A stretch of 64,000 nucleotides of DNA from Anarhynchus alexandrinus (taxonomy: Eukaryota > Chordata > Aves > Charadriiformes > Charadriidae): positions 481,876 through 545,875 of the forward strand of contig VUYV01000189.1 in NCBI GenBank assembly GCA_008711295.1, written 5' to 3'. The notes under the pieces are model-generated. The model searched no databases. It had not been told where the DNA came from and was given only the letters and a program-made list of their open reading frames with translations. Both the position numbers and the translations under genes were made by a program. How positions within the stretch are numbered: the first letter of the stretch is position 1; every line of letters starts with the position of its first letter. Shown piece after piece: positions 12,156-23,524 of the stretch.

Positions 12156-12770
12156 CTAAAACAGAACAGAAAAAAGCCATTCTGTCAACTGAAGGTGAAT
12201 GATAAAGAAGGAATGCGTCTGCGTCGTAGGTGGGAACGGTACGGAGCAGTGGAGCAGTGGGTGTGAGGAGGCACTTCAGAGGTCCCAGCAGCAGCTGTGC
12301 CGTTTTCAAGCGGGTGCTGTGTTATCTCCGGAGCAATCTGTTATTTCTTCCAACTGCTGGAGCTATTGTGAGTTTTTTCTTTCATGCCCTGTCAAAAATC
12401 TCTAACCCAGCTATTACAGAAGTTGTAGGTGGATGTCATTAAATAGCATTCATTACATGGGGGTCTTTGTTAAATGTGTTATTTCTGCTTTCATACTACA
12501 ATACTTCAGCTTCTAGTTACAATATTAATTTCTAGTGAAAGTCAGATGCTCAGTGGTACTACATAGAAGCATACAAGGGAGCTGAATTGAAGAGCTCAAG
12601 GAATGCAATCAAATTTTCCTTTTAATCTTGCTCCCCGATTATTATGAGAAAGAGAACGTGGCCAGGCATTGCTGCTTGCCCCTGCCCTGCGCTTTTGGGG
12701 TGGTGGTGGTGGAAACAGGCATGGTGGGCAGAAGAAATGATGGCTGAAGAAATGATGTTCTTCTGCTCAC

Positions 12771-13088
12771 CGCGTGTTCCTCTTCTTAAGGAAAGAGAAG
12801 TATACTGGACTGGGTTTTGAAGCAGGCGATGAACAGCTGGTGAGCCCCAGCATGGAGCGGGAGGGCTGTGCGGACCCCCGCTCTCTGTAGGCGGGGGTGT
12901 GATGGGGGTGCGACGGGGCGCGCTCTGCCTCGGAGGGTGAAGGGTCGCAGGTGACAGAAGGACGGCCGCACACGTCCTGCCCTTGGGAGAGTACCGTGCT
13001 CCCCAGCAGCCCTCGGGACCCCGGCACTTTGGGAGTTGAATTCCAGCTCTTCGGTTTGCTGCGGTGGTTTCTGTGGGGTGGACTGTAG
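12771..13088 (-). CDS. Candidate internal coding exon, Ser/Pro-rich
   Basis: A 318-base GC-rich block on the minus strand between an acceptor (CTTTTCCCAAACTCAG) and the donor ACGCG|GTGAGC. The frame that agrees with the next exon (enters and leaves in phase 2) is open for all 105 codons. It encodes a Ser/Pro/Arg-rich, low-complexity stretch ending FSFLKKRNTR. The main caution is that all three minus frames are largely open here because the DNA is GC-rich; a different frame stays open for 208 codons over 12622-13248. GC is about 70% at third and 63% at second positions, only a weak bias. The block is rich in CpG compared with its surroundings, so a small CpG island without coding function is a real alternative. 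The protein is not recognised. Confidence 0.33.
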
Positions 13089-13310
13089 CTGAGTTTGGGA
13101 AAAGTGCTCTTATAACGGGGTTACACGTAGTCTTAGGTTTGGGCAGGAATTTGGTTACTTTATTGATTTGGGAAATTAGTTCTAAACTTGAAGATGTTTT
13201 CTGTTTTAAATAGCCATTCTGTTTCCAGAATGACATATAACAGTTCAAATGAAGTATAACAGTCCAAATGCTCAGTAACAGAAAAATTTCTCGTAACGTT
13301 TACAACATAC

Positions 13311-13363
13311 CGATCTTCCTCTGCTGCCGTTGGCCGGAGACACAGCTGAGTGGTCGTTTTGCT
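13311..13363 (-). CDS. Candidate small coding exon upstream
   Basis: About 53 bases on the minus strand that would read SKTTTQLCLRPTAAEED plus two bases, ending at GATCG|GTATGT. The preceding AG (in 'aaaatcctctcaaaag') is a weak acceptor, and the frame also stays open further upstream, so the 5' edge is uncertain. It leaves in phase 2, which fits the candidate exon at 12771-13088 across a 222-base intron. Several CpGs survive in it. It is the weakest of the four blocks and could be chance. Confidence 0.2.
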
Positions 13364-13972
13364 CTTTTGAGAGGATTTTAATGTTACATTCGAATTACGT
13401 TGTATAACCTTCAATGCAAAACCGCAACGAAAGGCAATGTGTGTGCACGCCAAATATTTCTCCCGAACGGCTGCTTCAGCAGAGGCGCTGGCTGCTTTCT
13501 GGCAAGGGGGGGCCGCGCTGCTGCTCTTCTTTGGGCTTTTGGGCGGGCGGTGTTTTTACGTTACGTTAACGAAAGCAGTAGGAGTTTACTATTTGGTTGC
13601 AGTAGGGATAGAATTTCTGTCTTGGAACTGTAATTTTATCCCAAGCAACCTCGCTAGTCCTTCATGAATATTTGTTGTTTTCTCATTTCCCTCATAAAGA
13701 CAATTTGCCACTGAAGTAATGGGAATTCTAGACGGTATTCCAGGTATGACTTAGATATAAGAATTGTACAAAAGGTGCAAGTCAGATCATTCTTGCTGAC
13801 TGTTGTTGTGGTTTTACTCTTTTATCTTTTAGTATTACAAATGTTTATTTCCCCGTTTACTTCATTATATCATGCTGCTTGCAGAGATAGGCAAAGGTGC
13901 GTTTTAAAGTCTTTTAAGATCAGGAAAATACCACAAAAGTCAATCGATACAAGCTTTTTAGTTGCTCTACAC

Positions 13973-14234
13973 AGAACAAGAGGGAATGGCTTCAAGCTCC
14001 AACGGGGTAGATTGAGACTGAACATTAGGAAAGAATTTTTCCCAGAAAGAGTGGTCGGGCATTGGAATAGGCTGCCCAGGGAGGGGGTGGAGTCACCATC
14101 CCTGGAGGTGTTGAAGAGGCGTTTGGATGTGGTGTTGGGGGATATGGTGTAGGGGAGAACTTTGTAGAGTAGGGTAGATGGTTGGACTCGATGATCCCAA
14201 GGGTCTCTTCCAACCTAGACAGTTCTATGATTCT
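13973..14234 (+). mobile_element. CR1 LINE fragment with 3' end
   Basis: Begins at 'agaacaagagggaatggctt' in the ORF2 tail, continues through 'aggctgcccagggagggggt' and ends 'agttctatgattct'. It is 5'-truncated and of the same subfamily as the copy at 7220-7350. The local frame encodes the usual CR1 C-terminal text ([20 protein letters not shown]). Confidence 0.93.
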
Positions 14235-16144
14235 ACACAAAGCAGACCTTTGGAAGTAAAAGCTCTTGCTTCTATTCAGTCTCTAGCAGTGTAGTAAATT
14301 AGGCTGATGCCTTTCAGTTTAATACGAGTTATGCTCAGACAAAATAGGTAAAAGAATATTAAAAACACGTAGGTCCAAATTAGCAGAGATGTTTTTCCAC
14401 TGCAGATTTAGTGCTATTCGAAGCTTCCAAAGAGCATTATGAAAAGCACTGCAGAATTGCTCTCAAGCAGTTTAATAACCTTTCATTGCAAATATTTTTG
14501 TAACCGAACCTGTGCAAGTACAAAGACTTTTAATACCAGTGTTTCAGACCTCTTCATTGATTTAAATACTTTTGCTTTATGCAGACTGAGTCATGTGCCT
14601 GTTCTCACCTTTTACAACTGCTGTAAGGAAAATCTGCAGTATTTTATCTCTTTATGTTTTTTTTTTCACTTTCTCCTCACTTTAACTTTTCAAGTGCTTT
14701 TTAAATAGTGTCTCCTTTTCCTATCTTCTGGTATTTTAGTACACTTTTCATAAAGTGGTAATAAGACCATTTATTTTCATGGGACTTCAGTGAAAACAAG
14801 CAGCAGCAGATCTGTCTCCCTTAGATTAATTCCATCCGTTTTAATTCCACTAGTCCTAGAAATACACTAATTAAGTAGTTCAGAACGCTTTTTTTTTTCC
14901 TATACCCTGCAACTTTGAGATATGTTTAAAAAAGGCAATTCCAGTGTCAAGACCAAAGTATCATCTTTGAAATCTTTTGGGGAAAGAAGAAGAATGGTAA
15001 CTCATTTATCCGTCCTGCAGGAGATATTAAACACCTCGCCCATTACTGTTGAGGAAGACCTGAACCCAGATTGTTTTATCAGAAGGGTTTCAACTGTCCC
15101 CAGTCTGGAACTGGAAGGGTAGTCCTTTTAGCACTGCAGATGTACCTGACCAGCTTCCTAAGTTAATTCCAATTCCCATTGAAAGCAAAGGCTGAGTTAC
15201 CGGTTTCACACCTCCTTTGGAAGACTACAATCAACCAATTCCTCATGAATTTTTTGGCTGCAAAGTGATGCTCGCCCACTCCTACCCTTCACATAGCAGA
15301 ATAAACATTTAAGGAAGAGGTTGCTGTGAGATTTCTCCTGTGACCAAAGTCTTTTACTGATAAGCTGATACTGTGATACACGACGTCTGTGGAATTATGG
15401 AGTATATCAACAGCATAAGTTAATTGCACTTAAAAAAAAAAAAAGTAGTATGCAGTGGGGCTGGGTGAGCTGTGAATATGAGTTTCTCTGAAGGAGACAG
15501 GCTATTGTCGGGGAGTTAAAAGAAAAATTAATCTGTGCAGTAAAATAGGCAGATGCATAGTAAGGGTGAGGTGAAACTTTGTACCTTCAGAAACAGAGAA
15601 AAGGGATAACTGGATGCAGTAAGAGGTCTGGAGGAGATGTTCCATTATCTGCAGGAAACCCCACCGGTTGATGCTGATACGTTGATGTTCTTCCTGCAGC
15701 ACAGAGCAGCGGCGCGTGTGTTTTCTCACCACGCACCCCGCTTCTGCCAAGGTGAAGGCTTGCTGTACAAAGCACAATAAATTTGCACCTGATTGGGTGG
15801 GGAATGATTAAAATGGATGTTAAAATAATTTGAATATGCAAATTAACTATATAGAATTGTCATTTGCTCTTCTCGTTGCTCAGCTCGTTGCTTGAGATCA
15901 GTTATCTGTCACTTTCTGGGACAAAACCTCACCGACAAACTTGTGGGGTTTTTCTTGGTGGATCTGCAGGTACTTTGCCAGTCTGCAGGGTGGGTGATGG
16001 GGCACAGCCTTCCTCTCGAGCTGTTCGGTCACATCTCTCCGCTGTTCTTAACTTTACTCAAATACGCCTAATTGGTTGCGAAGGCGTTATTGTTTCTTGC
16101 ACAAGTTGCTCTAATTTGAACCAATTAGAATATAATTACACTAT
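14235..16144. other. Non-coding, no gene recognised
   Basis: Unique AT-rich sequence. A plus-strand frame at 14922-15122 has somewhat protein-like text (MVTHLSVLQEILNTSP), and a CpG cluster lies at about 15660-15745. Neither has enough support to be called a gene. There is an A run at about 15430-15443. Confidence 0.4.
15658..15745 (-). other. Small CpG cluster with exon-like text
   Basis: On the minus strand, 'ctctgtgctgcag' (an acceptor-like site) is followed by EEHQRISINRWGFLQ, with several CpGs kept ('acgcgccgctgc', 'caaccggtgg'). It lies upstream of the candidate exons at 9.4-13.4 kb and on the same strand, so it could be a further exon. There is no clear donor in phase, and I would not include it in a gene model without transcript data. 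Confidence 0.15.
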
Positions 16145-16600
16145 TTAATGCTTAATTAGACTCTCAAGTAGCTTCTTCAGACTAAGGTTATCCCCCTGGC
16201 TCTGTATTTTGAGATGTCTCTTGGCTCCAGTGGAAGACTCGGGTAGAATAAGAGGGCCTCTAAACTGAAGAAGTGCTGCTACTTTAAAGTTCATTAAGTT
16301 ACTCTTCAGGAACTCTACTGTTCCATAGTTCATTTCTTCCAGAACATTGGAACAAGAACCATATGGTGGCGATTCATTGCGCTTGCATTTCTCAGGTTGC
16401 TCTATTATTTCCTTCGTAAAGTGTTCAATCTCTGTTAAGGCCACACTGTGAATTCTTGTAAGAAGTGCCCTTGGAATAGAAATATCCTCATTATCCCTTA
16501 TGAAAAAGGCTTGTGCCAAAAAATCATTTAATTTCACTGCTGTCTCATCATTATTTTTAATTTCTTGCAGATCCCAAATCCAAAAAGGGCTTGGAATTGC
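16145..16600 (-). mobile_element. Old CR1-like LINE ORF2 fragment with an unusually long open frame
   Basis: The minus strand is open for 151 codons and then stops. The text follows the order expected of a CR1-type ORF2 before and at the start of the reverse-transcriptase domain. First comes a segment like the LNDFFA.VF stretch (seen as VKLNDFLAQAFFIRDNED). Next is one like NKSPGPDGI..VLKEM (seen as NESPPYGSCSNVLEEMNYG). Last is one like NYRPVSLTS...KLLESIIK (seen as GDNLSLKKLLESLIKH). The catalytic palm motifs lie beyond the fragment. It is far more diverged than the young CR1 copies here, so it is an old insertion, yet no stop or frameshift interrupts it. It could be an exapted piece, or the open frame could be luck. 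I matched the motifs by eye only. Confidence 0.5.
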
Positions 16601-19600
16601 TCACACATTCACCTTGATACTAAGGCTTGTGGATACTTAAACGCATACAGAGATCTCAAACCCATAATGTGATGCTGACTTCTAAAATATTAACGGTTGT
16701 GAGCTAACTGTGGACTACATTCTTATGTTTTTAAATGTATTTTTTCTGTGTGAAGAATTCTGAAAAAGGAAGTAACTAGAAAAATATTTTTACTATGAAA
16801 AATGAGGGGAAAAAACCAAAATACTTACATGCTTATGAAATACTGAGGTTTAAGCACTTCTCCCTGGTAATTCCAGTGGAATTACATCAACAATTCATTT
16901 GCCTCAGTACCATGAGTCTGGATTTGTGCGGCTTTGATGTTAGATACGGATGTAACGTGTGAAGTCACTTACCAGTGAGATAGTTTTCTTCAAGGTTTAC
17001 TCGTAAAAATGACATACTTCATCTTCATATTAGTCATTTACTCAAAAAAGGCTTACTAAGGCTACATATTCTGTGTGCTGAATTAAATGGAAGATTTAAA
17101 AATTTTTTTTGGTGGCAGCTAAAATCAGACACTTGATATACTTTGGACTTCTGTGTAGTGATCAGGTGTATAAAGAAAAGGAATTATACTATTATATTTC
17201 TTAATATTGAGTAGATATTTGAGATTATTTTCAGTATATATTACTGTTCTTGTAGTAACTTTGTGGGAAGAAATGCAACAGCAAGGAAAATTATTCCTGG
17301 TGCTACACTAATCTTAAACAGCCTTGCTGTCTGTATTGTGGCAAGATGAGAAAGAGATTAAAAATCTGATATATTTATGTAATGTTTCTCTTAGCTAATC
17401 GCTGATCTCTCCCCTTTCTATCCATCTTTTTAAGATGTGGGGCGAATTCCTGGTTGTACTTTCATCCTGTGTCATTCAGGGGTGACACCTGCAGTGCTGA
17501 AGAGTCCGTCTAGTTTTAGAACTAGGATTTGCTAAGTTTTCTCTGAAATGAAATGTTATGAATTGGGCAACAACCTACGTTGTTCTACTACAAAGTATAT
17601 TAAAGTTGTTTATTAAAAAATAAGTGTGGCTACTTAAAGAGAAGCAATAAAGATTTTTAGTTAATAGATGTGTTCAACTAAATTTTAAAAAAATATTGAA
17701 GAAATTGAGTCCAGACATAATGTCATACAACAGGTCAAGGTCCCGGTGCCTAGACTTTTACCAGTGTTATAGCACAAGAACATAATGTAAAAGAATAACG
17801 AGGACATGTATTTCAGAAAGAAGACCTCTAAATATCTTATTTATTCAAACATCACAGTTATAGCAGAACTGTTGTTCTCTCAGATGTTAAATCAAACTTC
17901 CATGATGAAATTCAGTGATGCTCACATCCCCGTGGTGGCCGCTGGGTGCCTGGGGCACTTGGCTGACCCGAGGGTGAACGGCAGATAAATTACTGTTCCT
18001 TTAGGTGAGGAGATGACCCGGCTGGCTGGATCTGTACAGACAGAGGGAAGAGATCCTGGGTTTGTTCTGAAACACATTTTGAAATCCCAGTATTTTTTCC
18101 ATGAGTATGGAGTTTTCTGTTCAGTGCTGTTGTGAGCAGATCCTAACCTCATCAGGGCTAGTGGGGTGCTATGGCCACTGCCAGAGTAGGAGGGTATTGC
18201 GTTTCGGAGAAGCATAATTTCCTCTATTCTATCAGCTTTATTCGGCAGGCCCGGTAATCGGCTTGAACCAGTGTCGCTTAAAGATCTCTTGGTATACAGG
18301 TTTAACCAGCATCAGCACTCTCCTTACTTCACACATCCACGTGCCCTTAATATCCCGGTTTTTCCAGTGGCGATGGATGTAGCAGCACTGCGTGCTTCTC
18401 TGTCTGCGCCCAGGGAGCTGTGAGAGGTATGCAGGGGATTATTTTGTATTTTTCTCTGGCAAAGCCCTATTCAGGAGATCGTTCTTAATGTTTAGAAAGT
18501 GGCGACAGAAATTTTCCCATCCTAGTGATAAATGTGTGTATCAAGTATTAGTATTAAATGGCATACTTGAACTTCTGAAGAGCTCACGCCATGCAGAGAA
18601 AAAAGGGTTTGCTTTTTCTCACCCAGTCCTTTTTTTATCAGTGGCAAAATGAATCACCATCCTTATGATTAACCGAACTGGAGATTTAAATGTACGAGCA
18701 CTTAAATAGGGGCCTGAGGTTCACCCAGATGGGCTGACACATGAAGTAGCAGGAGATTACACCAATTCAAGACTGCCCATACTCTAATTACATCTGCTGC
18801 ACGTTATTTAGTGTTACAAATCTCAAATCCCTGACAGAATAACGCTTTCTGAACCAGCTTTTCACTGCCAACTAATGCAATGTGTAATTCCACCTGCCTG
18901 GGATCTATTCTTCAGGGCTTATATCCCCTGCAGGTGGTAGAGAGATGCTTCAATACTGCAGATGTCCAAAAATCCATGCAGATCCCTGTGAACTTATTGT
19001 CTAGCAGCTGCTGATGGAGACTAATGGCACCCAACTATTTATATACCCGGCTATTATATTTTCTAATTCACTGATTTTAGCGGCAGAGAAAACTGATCTC
19101 TCTCCGGCTGCCTGGGGCTTTGAAACCTTGAAACTTGCTCACCAGTGGCGCAATTCTTGGCCTCATCAACAGCGCTAGAAATTAAAACAAAGCCTTGGAA
19201 TGAAAAGGTTTTTAACCTGCTGCACTAATCTTCTATCTGGAAGTTGCTTTACAGACATCAAGGAAGAATTCTGGTTGCAAATACTCGAATGACATCTATG
19301 AAACTGTTGCTATAAGGTAGGATCTGTAGGGTCAGTTTTTGCTTCCCTTGACCTTTTCAGAAGTCCAAAAGGTAGTGTCGGTATGCTTAGTGTCCCTATA
19401 CGGCATTCATGCCATACGTAAGATGTGGGAATGTTTTTTAATTCCCTTCAAATAAATCCTGTACTGTTTCTGGTCATTTTGACAGTTGTCTACTCAGGTC
19501 GACTCTACATTTTTCTTTGATTCTTCATATTGCTCATGGATTTTCTCAAATGTAATTATCTTCTTTTCTCCGTACCTTTCTGACATGTTATTCCTCTACT

Positions 19601-21930
19601 TAATCTCATTAGTGAAGTCTTAATTCTGCCTTTGACAAAGGCAACGTTACCTGCATTTTTATGTCAATTAGTGTTCCGTGATCTTTCATCTCAGATTAGT
19701 GGGTCTAATGCAGAAATATAGAAAGGATTTCAAAGTGCATCTGGACAAGCGAATGAAAGAGTCTGCAGTGTTTTAACTGGGAAATGCAGTTTTGAAGCAA
19801 AATTAAACAAGGCAAGTGTTATTTTATCAAGCTTAGATCAGCTAAAACATTTCTAAAAATGCAACCATACTTGTAGCCGATACTACAAGGAACAAGAAAT
19901 ATTGTTTCCTGCTATATGAGAGAGCTGAGTTAGAAAATTAAGAGTTACCGTGAGGAAACCTTGTCAGTTTGCAGTTCTGCAAATTCTAATCTTGGTTAGA
20001 ACCTTGTTCAGCAGGAGGTTGAGCTAATGCGAAGGTTTTGTTAGCTTTTCTATTGTGAGAACACCAAATAAATAAGCAGCCTTCAAAGAAATATAACAGA
20101 TACTTTTCTTTAAATCAGAAAAAATCAAACATTCGTGACTCTTTATGTGTACCAGGTGGTCGGGGTAAATGGAAGAGAACAAAGGAGAGCTTAAGTTGGC
20201 ACTTTTCTCTGCTCCCCGTCTTCCAGCCATTCACCAGTCATGTCTCTCATGGATGTTTAGCAGTCCATTTCTAATCCCCTCAGATGAAAACAAAGTGTAT
20301 GTAACACTTATTTGTCAACTGGTTTGTTTTTTTTTTTTAACAGATGCTTTATCCGCAATGCATGCGTACGTCTGAGTTGTTCCAGAAAGCTTATGTAATT
20401 TGGTTGTATGGTTTAAGTATTTTTTCCTGTAGGGGATGTGTGGACTAATGAGCAAACAGCTTGCATCAGAAATAATGTAGCGCAGCATTATTTCAGCAAA
20501 TGTCATGGTATTAAAATTAATTAGGAGTAATCAGATCAATAGGTAGCGTAGAAGCAGAAGCATCTCTGAAGGTGTGGATAGACTGTTTATACAGTAGAGA
20601 GAGTCACTAGGATAAGGTTTGTGGCTAACATAGCTATTCTTATTTCTTCTACTATCCTTTGAAACATCCTTCTACGTGTTGAGGAATAGTGTTGGCCAAT
20701 GTTTTCAAACAAGAGGCTGTGTTTTGCATTCTGCATTTATCCCCGTGTTGTGTGAGCTTTTGGAGAAAATTTAGCTCAGACACTCCAAGAGTGAGTTGGG
20801 AATTAATAACATTGAATTCCTATGACGAGTTGTTGCTGACCAGCTCTGGGTTTGTGGACAGCACAAGAAGGTGAGCCGGACACTCGGGGCTGTGTTCGGC
20901 ATGGCACCACTGGCTGATGGCGGTACCAGGAGTCCATCTTCCCTCCAGTCATTCCTGGAGCCCACTGAAAAGATGGACTGGCCAGCGAGTAGTAGAGTGT
21001 CACAAAACCAAACATCCTCCTTCTGTTGTCTCTGTCACTTCGCAGCCAAGCAAATGGTCAGCCAGGAAGTTTAGATGAGGTTGCTTTGATGCAATGGAAT
21101 TTGAAATTTAAGTAGTTTTCAGCTTCCCAAATGCAACATTTACATTTTAGATATGATTTTGTATTGGTTTTACTTTCCCCAGAATATTAAACTAATGCAT
21201 TTGAATGTTACAGTTCAAAAGCAGAATGAAACACACTTCGCACTCGTGACGTTCGGGGTTTGACTTGAGTTAGATGTAAGGTTGCAGTGGATGAGGTCAG
21301 GATGCCCAGTGGGTGCATGCTGCAGTTTGTGCCCAGGCAGGCTGGTCTGAAAACATGTCCTTTTCCTGCATGCTACATATCATGTTGGGATTGTTTTTTA
21401 ATTCCTTCAACAAGAATCAATATATGTCCATTGCATTTTTTATTGTCCAAGAGTCCACATGAACTTGGTGCCCCATTCACACCCCAGTGAATTACAGAAC
21501 GTTGCTGAGTGTCCTGAGAAATACTATACCTGTTCATCGTGGGGTCATGACGACTCAACTTGGAGTAGTCGGACTACCCAGGACCACGTACTCCTAATTT
21601 CTCTGATCCCCATGAATCAGAATAACTCAAACCCAATTAATTGGTGGCAAATTCTTACAAACTTTTTTTCCTCTCATCCAACTAAAATGAAAACTCTTGT
21701 TCTTGTCTTTGCATCCCTTCTACGATGCACGTCTCATACCTGAGCCTTGCCTGAAGGGGGCTTTTCCTCTGGAGAGAGCATGTTCCCAAGCTACTGGTGG
21801 GTGTATGGTTGGCCTTAACAATGCATCAGAATTTTAATTCAGGATCTATCACTTTTTCAGTGGCTAAATAAAAGAAAGGGATTCATCATAAAGGCTGATG
21901 GGGGAAGCACAAATGCGAACTGCGTGATAT
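16601..21930. other. Non-coding, no gene recognised
   Basis: Long unique stretch without a supported gene. 16700-17800 is strongly AT-rich. 18720-19260 is a more even, word-rich block listed separately as a possible regulatory element. The short frames at 17922-18215 and 20771-21015 show no codon bias or splice support. Confidence 0.5.
18720..19260. promoter_or_regulatory. Possible conserved regulatory element
   Basis: Repeat-free block low in CpG, with homeodomain-type (ctaattac), E-box (cacctgcc, cagctgctg) and 'atttatata' words at high density. It contains no open frame of note. Its texture is like that of vertebrate conserved non-coding elements, but conservation cannot be judged from one genome. 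Confidence 0.22.
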
Positions 21931-22026
21931 CTGCCTCTTGGGTGCCCTTCAAAACTGTAACTCTCTAAGAAATTTAGANCCTGCCTCTTGGGTGCCCTTC
22001 TAAATTTCTTAGAGAGTTACAGTTTT
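21931..22026. repeat. Direct plus inverted repeat around a single N
   Basis: A 20-base word (ctgcctcttgggtgcccttc) occurs at 21931-21950 and again at 21981-22000. The 28 bases after the first copy (21951-21978) are the exact reverse complement of 21999-22026. The N at 21979 lies between the arms. This is what would be written if two versions of a locus differing by a 28-base inversion were joined end to end. Confidence 0.9.
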
Positions 22027-22179
22027 GATGAACATTCTGGGGTGTGGGGGTACTTTTGGAGTGGTGATAGACTGCTGGGCTAACTAAATAACGAAGGTTG
22101 GAACTGGGCCATAGTGTTTGGAAAAATGCAGTTTGTCAGCTTCTATTTTCACGGTTGTCTTGATATATTTAATATTATT

Positions 22180-22480
22180 GATCACTGATCGGAGAAGAAG
22201 TAATACGGTTCCCCCTGGGGCGTGTTACGGTGCTGACGTATCAGCATTATTTACAAACTGTTTAATGCATCTCTGCCAGAAATGTATGGAATATTAAATG
22301 ACATTAAGTCACAATAGGATGCAAATTAGTTTTCTTCTCTCTAGTGGTTTACAAGGCTTTCATCATTTGTGAATTATGAAAATTAAATTTCACTCAGGGT
22401 CACAGAAACAACATGTTAATCTATTAACAGCAAGTACAATTTCAAAGGCAACGTGCAACTGAAACAATTTCTTGTTTTAT
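22180..22480. promoter_or_regulatory. Possible conserved regulatory element
   Basis: AT-rich, repeat-free block with 'gtgctgacgtatcagcatt', 'atgcaaattag' and 'ttaatctattaac' words, which resemble bZIP, octamer/homeodomain and HNF1-type sites. There is no coding frame. The function is inferred from word content only. Confidence 0.2.
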
Positions 22481-23169
22481 CAGAAAACCGTGCTTGGGAG
22501 TTTTACTTTATTTTAACCAACTAGAACTTCTGATTGTAAGTTCCTTTCTTTGATGGCCACTTAGGTAATAGTTCTTTTTGTGTAATTTCCCCCAGACTAT
22601 AAAAATGCTCTTGAATGAAAAACATACATAGGTCTAAAACCCTAGTGAAACCAAGGCTCTTATGTTCTGAGTGCTCCAAACAGAAATTGAAAGCATTCAT
22701 TAAGCGGTAGGAGTAACGGTTCGTAGGGTTTTAAGTATAGTATTTAGTACCGTAGTGAAATGCGGTGATGGTGGAATGTGTTTGATGAAATCACAGGTGT
22801 TTTGCCTTGGGAAACGCAGAGACCCATGAGAATGCAGAACACTGACCATTTGAGACTCATCACCTTAATCACCCCCCACTGGAATGCTTGTATAGAAGAT
22901 AAGTTAATCTTTGGGATGGGTCTCTGTGCTCCGGCCATGCTTGGAGTCCTTGAGGGATGTGCCGGAGCTGCAGATCAGTTGCAGACTCCTGGGAGAGGTG
23001 CTCAGGCAACTGTCCCTCTCTGCTGACACCCGGGAACTGATTTCATGAGCGCTTTTACATCGCTTCAGAGTAGGGTTAAATGGTTTCACTGATGAAGCGC
23101 TGAAGATGATTTTGAGGCAGACTGTTGGCCTTCGCTCTGAGACAGACTAGAAATACTCCTGTGGATTTG

Positions 23170-23524
23170 AGAATCGTAGAATCTTTTAGGTTGAAAAAGA
23201 CCCTTAAGATCATTGAGTCCAACCGTTAACCTAACACTGCCGAGTCCACCACTAACCCATGTCCCTCAGCACTACATCTACACATCTTTTAAATACCTCC
23301 AGGGCCGGCGACTCAACCGCTTCCCTGGGCAGCCCGTTCCAATGCTTGACAATCCTTTTGGTGAAGAAATTTTTCCTGATATCCAATCTAAACCTCCTCT
23401 GGCACAACTTGAGGCCATTTGCTCCCATCCTGTCACTTCTTACTTGGGAAAAGAGACCGACTCCCACGTTGCTACATCCTCCTTTCAGGGAGCTGTAGAG
23501 GGTGATAAGGTCTCCCCTCAGCCT
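23170..23524 (-). mobile_element. CR1 LINE fragment, older subfamily
   Basis: Reversed copy. It begins at the 3' end as 'gaatcgtagaatcttttagg' and runs through 'gggcagcccgttccaatgct' to 'ggtctcccctcagcct'. Read on the minus strand it gives CR1 ORF2 tail text ([19 protein letters not shown]). Single, imperfect terminal repeats suggest it is older than the 33-kb type copies. Confidence 0.92.

Noticed and set aside
12622..13248. 208-codon minus-strand open frame
   Set aside because: It is the wrong frame for the phase-consistent exon model, is His/Pro/Arg-rich and runs through GC-rich DNA where all three minus frames are largely open. It reads through good splice sites.
14922..15122. 66-codon plus-strand frame with fairly natural amino-acid text
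   Set aside because: Stops flank it closely, no splice pair fits, and frames of this length are expected by chance in a 64-kb window.
22778..23026. 82-codon plus-strand frame with protein-like text
   Set aside because: GC is equal at second and third positions (about 50%) and there are no splice or start signals, so nothing supports coding.
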